A stretch of 7,899 bases of DNA from Thermoplasmatota archaeon (GTDB taxonomy: Archaea; Thermoplasmatota; Thermoplasmata; RBG-16-68-12; JAGMCJ01): NCBI GenBank assembly GCA_022848825.1, contig JAJISH010000370.1, positions 1-7,899 of the forward strand, given 5' to 3'. The position numbers and the translations under genes are program-made. The notes under the pieces are model-generated. The model was not told where the DNA came from, searched no databases, and was given only the letters and a program-made list of their open reading frames with translations. Below, piece after piece: positions 6,901 to 7,899 of this stretch (position 1 is the first letter of the stretch; each line of letters opens with the position of its first letter).

Positions 6901-7899
6901 GAGATAGATCCCGGGCTGTGCGCCGTGTACTTCGATGGCGAGGATTCCACATCTTGGAGCACGATTGACATCAAGTTCGTGAGGAACGCCGAAGACGCAT
7001 ACGGATACTGGGCAGGGGGAATCCTCTATAGCCCCGTCACTCCGCTTTCCGAGGGCGTGCACAACATCACATTCGTCACTGGTGATGCTGCCGGCAACTT
7101 GGTCATAAAGGACTTCATAATAGTCGTTGATACCCAGTCCCCGCCGCTCGTGCTCGACCAACCGACAACGATGCATACTCAGGTGACCGAGGTGACGGTC
7201 AGCGGGACGACGGAGGCCCTCGCAACTGTCTTCGTCAGATCGGAAATGCTGACGGCGGGTCCAGATGGGAGGTTCAAGACGACGATCACACTCGTCAATG
7301 GAACAAACATCATTCAGGTCCGAGTTGTTGACTGGTTCGGCTTGACCGCCTCGGGTGATCTCGTCTCGGCAAACGACAACTCTGCAACGATTGAGATCGT
7401 CTCGGATTCCGTCTCTCCGACATTCGGGCGGATAGACTATCCTGCGGTGACGAACAGTGAGTTCGCAGTGTTCAGCGGACTAGTCGATGATCTCGTCTCC
7501 CAGTTACCGGAGGAGCATCTGGACCTGGACATGCTGTCATTGAGGATCGCGGGCATCGACGTCCCCGTCCAGAGCGACGGCTCCTTCTACGCCGTCATTC
7601 CGCTCCCGCTCGAGGGAGAGAACAACATCACGTTCCTCCTCTCCGACCCCGCGGGGAACACAGCGTCCGACAGCAGATTGGTCACCAGGGACACCACGCC
7701 TCCCGCCCTCACGCTGGAGTCCGTCCCCGAGACGACGACGTCCAACACGGTAAGGGTGAGGGGCACCGCCGAGGCGGGAAGCACCGTGACCATAAACGGT
7801 CGCTTCATTCCGACGGAACTCGATGGAAGCTTCTCCGAGGACGTGACACTGAGCTGGGGACCCAACATCATCATAGTGGAGTCCACGGACGAGGCGGGC
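859..7899 (+). CDS. Giant secreted subtilisin-like (S8) serine protease with a WD40 propeller nested in its catalytic domain, 3' end missing
   Basis: The frame is open for 2347 codons to the window edge, with no stop or frameshift. In order: Sec signal peptide 1-27 (cleavage AQA|G); short pro-region with an I9-like segment about 73-138; S8 domain with Asp182 in DTGVD; a long insert; His1014 in HGTRMAS; oxyanion Asn1124 in TAAGND; the SSKGPT..KPD segment 1177-1190; Ser1223 in EGSHVSAAI; S8 end about 1286; beta-rich region to about 1970; then Ig-like domains. The full triad suggests an active extracellular endopeptidase. Asp and His are 832 residues apart, against a few tens in ordinary subtilisins, because a DOMON/CBM9-like domain and a seven-bladed propeller are inserted. 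Six cysteines occur, including C985 and C993. N-x-S/T sites are numerous, fitting a glycosylated surface protein. Substrate and means of cell attachment are not visible. Confidence 0.93.
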   Translation, partial: MAESPRVWLFARAVFLALLMLASAAQAGLGLLGDSDAQIAMTEHRETYGTFGVDDGLGTLRGKAATEPESTGIEKIAVMTFRPDILHDFLVGNKVASEGLGLTQESYEMTVRILEVPASLVPDIGSLEGVVGVSEYSEPNLPMDSGGDGPAPSLDVINERHGIDSARDKGFSGQDVKIAIPDTGVDFANLDLIGTQARDTKTYSTTGEIVVQSAVAGQDNATLVHKKVIPSTETLYVNGTPMPGASYSVDYDTGQVSFTPPLNIADVVTASYDYYSPYYGWPIVFDPMSVATYMKNKYPDETWFVNATQNGTDNFPVSHSIKIDGKNDFAEREQWGSDDSGDVKYQPPVGAKTTDFDLIDVFVTRDQDFWYLGFHTSMGTLNKTYGIYIDVDNATSGAEYDPVGNLVDTNASHSDSITDVQFNPDGSLIATASKDRMVKIWSKDGDLLFDLFGHLSAPHSVAWSPDGSLLATAEISYVRIWDPTTGSQIREIPIPEGTVSEGRALLSFNENGTWIAVGGGLSNRVYILDVNDGSVIGYLKPINGFTPNSVAFNPFLAYSDVIAIGSGDRQVYIYNVNATNLNDPAGGIPLTVLQRFPVNPEGHSQKIQSICWSPDGTRLASSAAETTYNVKVWDVWGANPVQNLTGLFGDVRTLEWTGDMIAAGDLLGTAKVWQESGSTFVEIFSQQASQAQINGVSISPTDDKLATVAEDTQLKLWDIGTGQLEGIFKHKLPDFAIYANYTSALWGYDDDGYPWSQNDTFMNATLYEWEGSRWNGSRLIDIGGSQKYKSLKDGDFVDSGFFEMAVPRGALGDPPGFAIELFSVGKNGSHPHDSAPTDFNIQGDVAWDSSFRSLSNFAYRRIQIYKVNISPQNATKSVYHFGNHPGENLVKTFGTIGVLVADNRTAGVYERVYVDLNNDKIFDDTDVVLYRGNEVGYLDDYNATAAFRNDYQNLTTPDGIPDLSAGMVYFISDGETYIPYSDVYCEDNLIEDCIVPKNGELVAFAGELGLQKYHGTRMASAIVGQGRLDTDLGDPDIGRVVGIAPNATIIMIPNAFDNIFAAWTFAVEGYDGVPDSGDEADIVINGFNYARLLNSGWDVFSRFADWASVKRSGASTVFVTAAGNDGFGYGTINSPSSATAVITAGVATDYTRDSSMYASYGAKEGSNPKWGDVMPYSSKGPTPMGIPKPDVVTIGVANVDDPLWRGPDGSNMTALKLGLFEGSHVSAAITGGVVALIYEAFHSTHLRFPTVQEAKAILKSSADNINHDVLSQGAGFVNASRAVDLAANVGGIVVDPTYWVPGFYAGGKPEAFAKLMFPGESDSIDFTVENTDLTSSVSVQASDEVFKKTATYYTDGVTRFDGWFSTDGRLTYWINDTGLTKILPHPFIWDNYTLVQTPIDAGLWNSADLMKVTAWSNFTDIDTDSNGMIIRESQDPVMILELRDWENLPVFPVRDYPDTIMQQIETNTFTRCNNVANVLEATVHNPASRIHDALIINLKPTPTKLDQGQYWKLKIEFFERFDWDWLSLDSTSFTIPAGGTQDLTATMTLPPDVGIGSYEGGIYLDANGLVSVIPVLVNVASRETRFTFGGFSSISQDLFNNTKIGGGMGGGFEGDLERSGDWRYFYIDVPRQGKFIDPYNYKFYIDVSWNLKPSDIDIHAFGKDPAPAYADYFSDSSRYGGYTLSETGASEDDDEFNTVTNTSQEIITPPLRPGLNVIALHCVMFNGTQEPEENVSGQVGWVEITPVELRKVTNQLSGEARMTFTSNFDWPMGMETMAVGPAQMERFDDVEIFFDKKIVEELIGGEITFVEALARGNYTYVVRVKDALIFDVHIWGKADAPDLDLGIFLDANGNGEAEPGEFVEYDADADADEQVKLKAPKDGQYIIKVLGFDTRDPGHFDIEISVTIAGIEGYKMVDAPEGPITANTPLNFGMSWEFMGDTEDRDYGGVLTLGPPGASEAVLIPVTITLDRTPPSIGDLVMSTGDKQVNYLDNRTTNQIQPQFSVAVLDLERGEIDPGLCAVYFDGEDSTSWSTIDIKFVRNAEDAYGYWAGGILYSPVTPLSEGVHNITFVTGDAAGNLVIKDFIIVVDTQSPPLVLDQPTTMHTQVTEVTVSGTTEALATVFVRSEMLTAGPDGRFKTTITLVNGTNIIQVRVVDWFGLTASGDLVSANDNSATIEIVSDSVSPTFGRIDYPAVTNSEFAVFSGLVDDLVSQLPEEHLDLDMLSLRIAGIDVPVQSDGSFYAVIPLPLEGENNITFLLSDPAGNTASDSRLVTRDTTPPALTLESVPETTTSNTVRVRGTAEAGSTVTINGRFIPTELDGSFSEDVTLSWGPNIIIVESTDEAG
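1075..1272 (+). other. I9-like pro-domain segment of the giant protease
   Basis: Residues about 73-138 follow the pro-domain pattern: a first strand (KIAVMTFRPD), a helix with a sequence turn, a second strand (YEMTVRILEVPA), then IGSLEGVVGVSEYSEP, equivalent to the usual 'leaves V..V.' strand ahead of the cleavage region. Homology is weak by eye. It is shorter than the tandem pro-domains of the divergent neighbour. Residues 28-72 before it show no recognisable fold. Confidence 0.5.
1321..1416 (+). other. S8 catalytic domain, first fragment with the Asp motif
   Basis: Residues 155-186 hold an amphipathic segment (INERHGIDSARDKGFSG) and the strand VKIAIPDTGVD, matching the subtilase Asp motif; Asp182 is the predicted catalytic aspartate. 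The next residues, FANLDLIGTQA, match the usual HPDL-type continuation before the long insert begins. Confidence 0.9.
1543..1680 (+). other. Small beta-rich insert module after the Asp motif
   Basis: Residues about 229-274 contain LYVNGTPMPGASYSVDYDTG followed by QVSFTPPLNIADVVTASYDY, a strand-turn-strand pattern seen in small beta-sandwich modules of surface proteins. I cannot name the family with confidence. The following segment, YYGWPIVFDP (276-287), resembles one I associate with the Asp-His insert of large archaeal and bacterial subtilases. That is from memory, not from an alignment. Confidence 0.4.
1810..2085 (+). other. DOMON/CBM9-like beta-sandwich, first half
   Basis: Residues about 318-409 show the start of a carbohydrate-binding or DOMON-type sandwich: IKIDGKNDF (321-329), W335, TDFDLIDVFVTRD (354-366), FWYLGFHT (369-376) and YGIYIDVDN (385-393), ending in YDPVGNLVDT. 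Domains of this pattern occur in glucodextranase-like and other secreted proteins and often bind sugars or ligands. The expected later strands are absent here and reappear at residue 730, after the propeller. Confidence 0.6.
2086..3045 (+). other. Seven-bladed WD40 beta-propeller inserted in the protease
   Basis: Residues about 410-729 contain seven repeats. Their D-strand ends are VKIWS (W441), VRIWD (W481), VYILD (L528), VYIYN (Y574), VKVWD (W633), AKVWQ (W673) and LKLWD (W717), spaced 40-59 residues apart. Blades 1, 2 and 5 carry the classic (N/S)PDG turn and a preceding VxFxP or VxWSP strand; blades 1, 2 and 5 have the LIATAS/LLATAE/LASSA strand; GH-type starts occur at H454 and GH 602-603. 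Seven blades make a closed propeller whose ends lie side by side, suited to insertion in a loop. WD40 propellers usually bind proteins or peptides; no catalytic residues are expected. Confidence 0.88.
3046..3381 (+). other. DOMON/CBM9-like beta-sandwich, second half
   Basis: Residues about 730-841 resume the sandwich with LPDFAIYANY (732-741), ATLYEWEGSRWNG (764-776), SLKDGDFVDSGFFEMAVPRG (790-809), FAIELFSVG (817-825) and HDSAPTDFN (832-840). The order of the Y.W.G..W strand, the FE.AVP..ALG strand and the DSAPSD-like ending matches the C-terminal half of the family begun at residues 318-409. Together the two halves give about 200 residues, a normal single domain. Confidence 0.6.
3601..3636 (+). 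other. EF-hand-like calcium-binding loop in the Asp-His insert
   Basis: Residues 915-926 read D-L-N-N-D-K-I-F-D-D-T-D, placing acidic or amide ligands at loop positions 1, 3, 5, 9 and 12. It lies in the segment VYHFGNHPG (878-886) to MVYFISDG (967-974) that leads to His1014, so bound calcium could stabilise the catalytic core, as in many subtilases. Calcium binding is inferred. Confidence 0.5.
3871..4716 (+). other. S8 catalytic domain, main fragment with His, Asn and Ser motifs
   Basis: Residues about 1005-1286 contain YHGTRMASAIVGQG (His1014), VGIAPNATIIMIP (the usual GVAPxA segment), ADIVINGFN, VFVTAAGNDG (oxyanion Asn1124), YSSKGPTPMGIPKPDVV and EGSHVSAAITGGVVALI (Ser1223), then ILKSSADN and GAGFVNASRAVDLA, which close an S8 fold. 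The serine motif is divergent: Gly replaces Thr before Ser, and Met-Ala-x-Pro-His is replaced by His-Val-Ser-Ala-Ala. All four key residues are present, so activity is plausible. Confidence 0.88.
4717..6768 (+). other. Beta-rich C-terminal region, including a PPC-like domain with an acidic loop
   Basis: Residues 1287-1970 look like a chain of beta-sandwiches, as in other giant subtilases. About 1300-1600 include PGESDSIDFTVENTD and SFTIPAGGTQDLTATMTLPPD, typical of Fn3-like post-catalytic domains. A glycine-rich stretch (IGGGMGGG, 1604-1611) may be a linker. DWRYFYIDVPRQG (1621-1633) and LRPGLNVIALHC (1711-1722) follow. Residues about 1815-1906 resemble a pre-peptidase C-terminal domain (VVRVKDALIFDVHIWG, QYIIKVLGFDT) with a D-A-N-G-N-G-E loop at 1850-1856 and an acidic DADADADE run at 1866-1873, both possible calcium sites. 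Exact boundaries cannot be set by eye. Confidence 0.55.
6769..7899 (+). other. Tandem bacterial-Ig-like stalk domains (at least four, last one cut)
   Basis: Domains begin at the recurring D-x-T/S-P-P-type linkers: DRTPP (1971), DTQSPP (2091), DSVSP (2183) and DTTPP (2278). Each ends with a pattern like GxNxIxxxxxDxAGN (GVHNITFVTGDAAGN, GTNIIQVRVVDWFG, GENNITFLLSDPAGN, GPNIIIVESTDEAG). The second and fourth carry a V.GT.E....V.V.....DG.F core, as in glucodextranase-B-like and related Ig folds. Such arrays usually hold a catalytic head away from the cell surface. More repeats or an anchor may lie beyond the window. Confidence 0.75.

Noticed and set aside
5320..7176. A 618-codon open frame on the minus strand
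   Set aside because: It lies wholly antisense to the continuous plus-strand frame, whose domains are recognisable there. Its translation is rich in Arg, Val and Asp-type residues with no domain pattern, as expected from the reverse of GC-ending codons.

Overview
The window looks archaeal, most likely a Thermoplasmata-related or other sediment euryarchaeal lineage. The lineage is inferred from style, not from a marker gene. Support comes from frequent AGA/AGG arginine and ATA isoleucine codons, BRE/TATA-type promoters about 25 nt ahead of plausible transcription starts, strong GGAGG ribosome-binding sites, and a large secreted multidomain S8 protease with many N-x-S/T sites. No rRNA, tRNA, CRISPR array or insertion sequence was seen.

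There are two genes, divergently transcribed from a 193-base intergenic region (666-858), and both are cut by the window edges. On the minus strand (1-665) lie the first 221 residues of a secreted S8-type protease: a Sec signal peptide followed by two tandem inhibitor-I9-like pro-domains. Its catalytic domain, if present, is beyond position 1. On the plus strand (859-7899) one open frame runs 2347 codons without a stop and leaves the window. It encodes a giant secreted subtilase: signal peptide, short pro-domain, split S8 catalytic domain, long beta-rich C-terminal region, and at least four Ig-like stalk domains.

The notable feature is the architecture of the plus-strand protease. Catalytic Asp182 and His1014 are 832 residues apart. 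The gap holds nested domains: a subfamily-type insert, inside it a DOMON/CBM9-like beta-sandwich split in two (about 318-409 and 730-841), and inside that a complete seven-bladed WD40 propeller (about 410-729). The triad and oxyanion Asn1124 are retained, but the catalytic-serine motif is EGSHVSAAI instead of the usual GTSMAxPHV.

Each gene has its own TATA-like element. A 13-base palindrome similar to the core of a Fur box lies in the predicted leader of the minus-strand gene. Both products should act outside the cell, probably in degrading external protein, with the propeller and beta-sandwich as candidate substrate- or partner-binding modules. That role is inferred.
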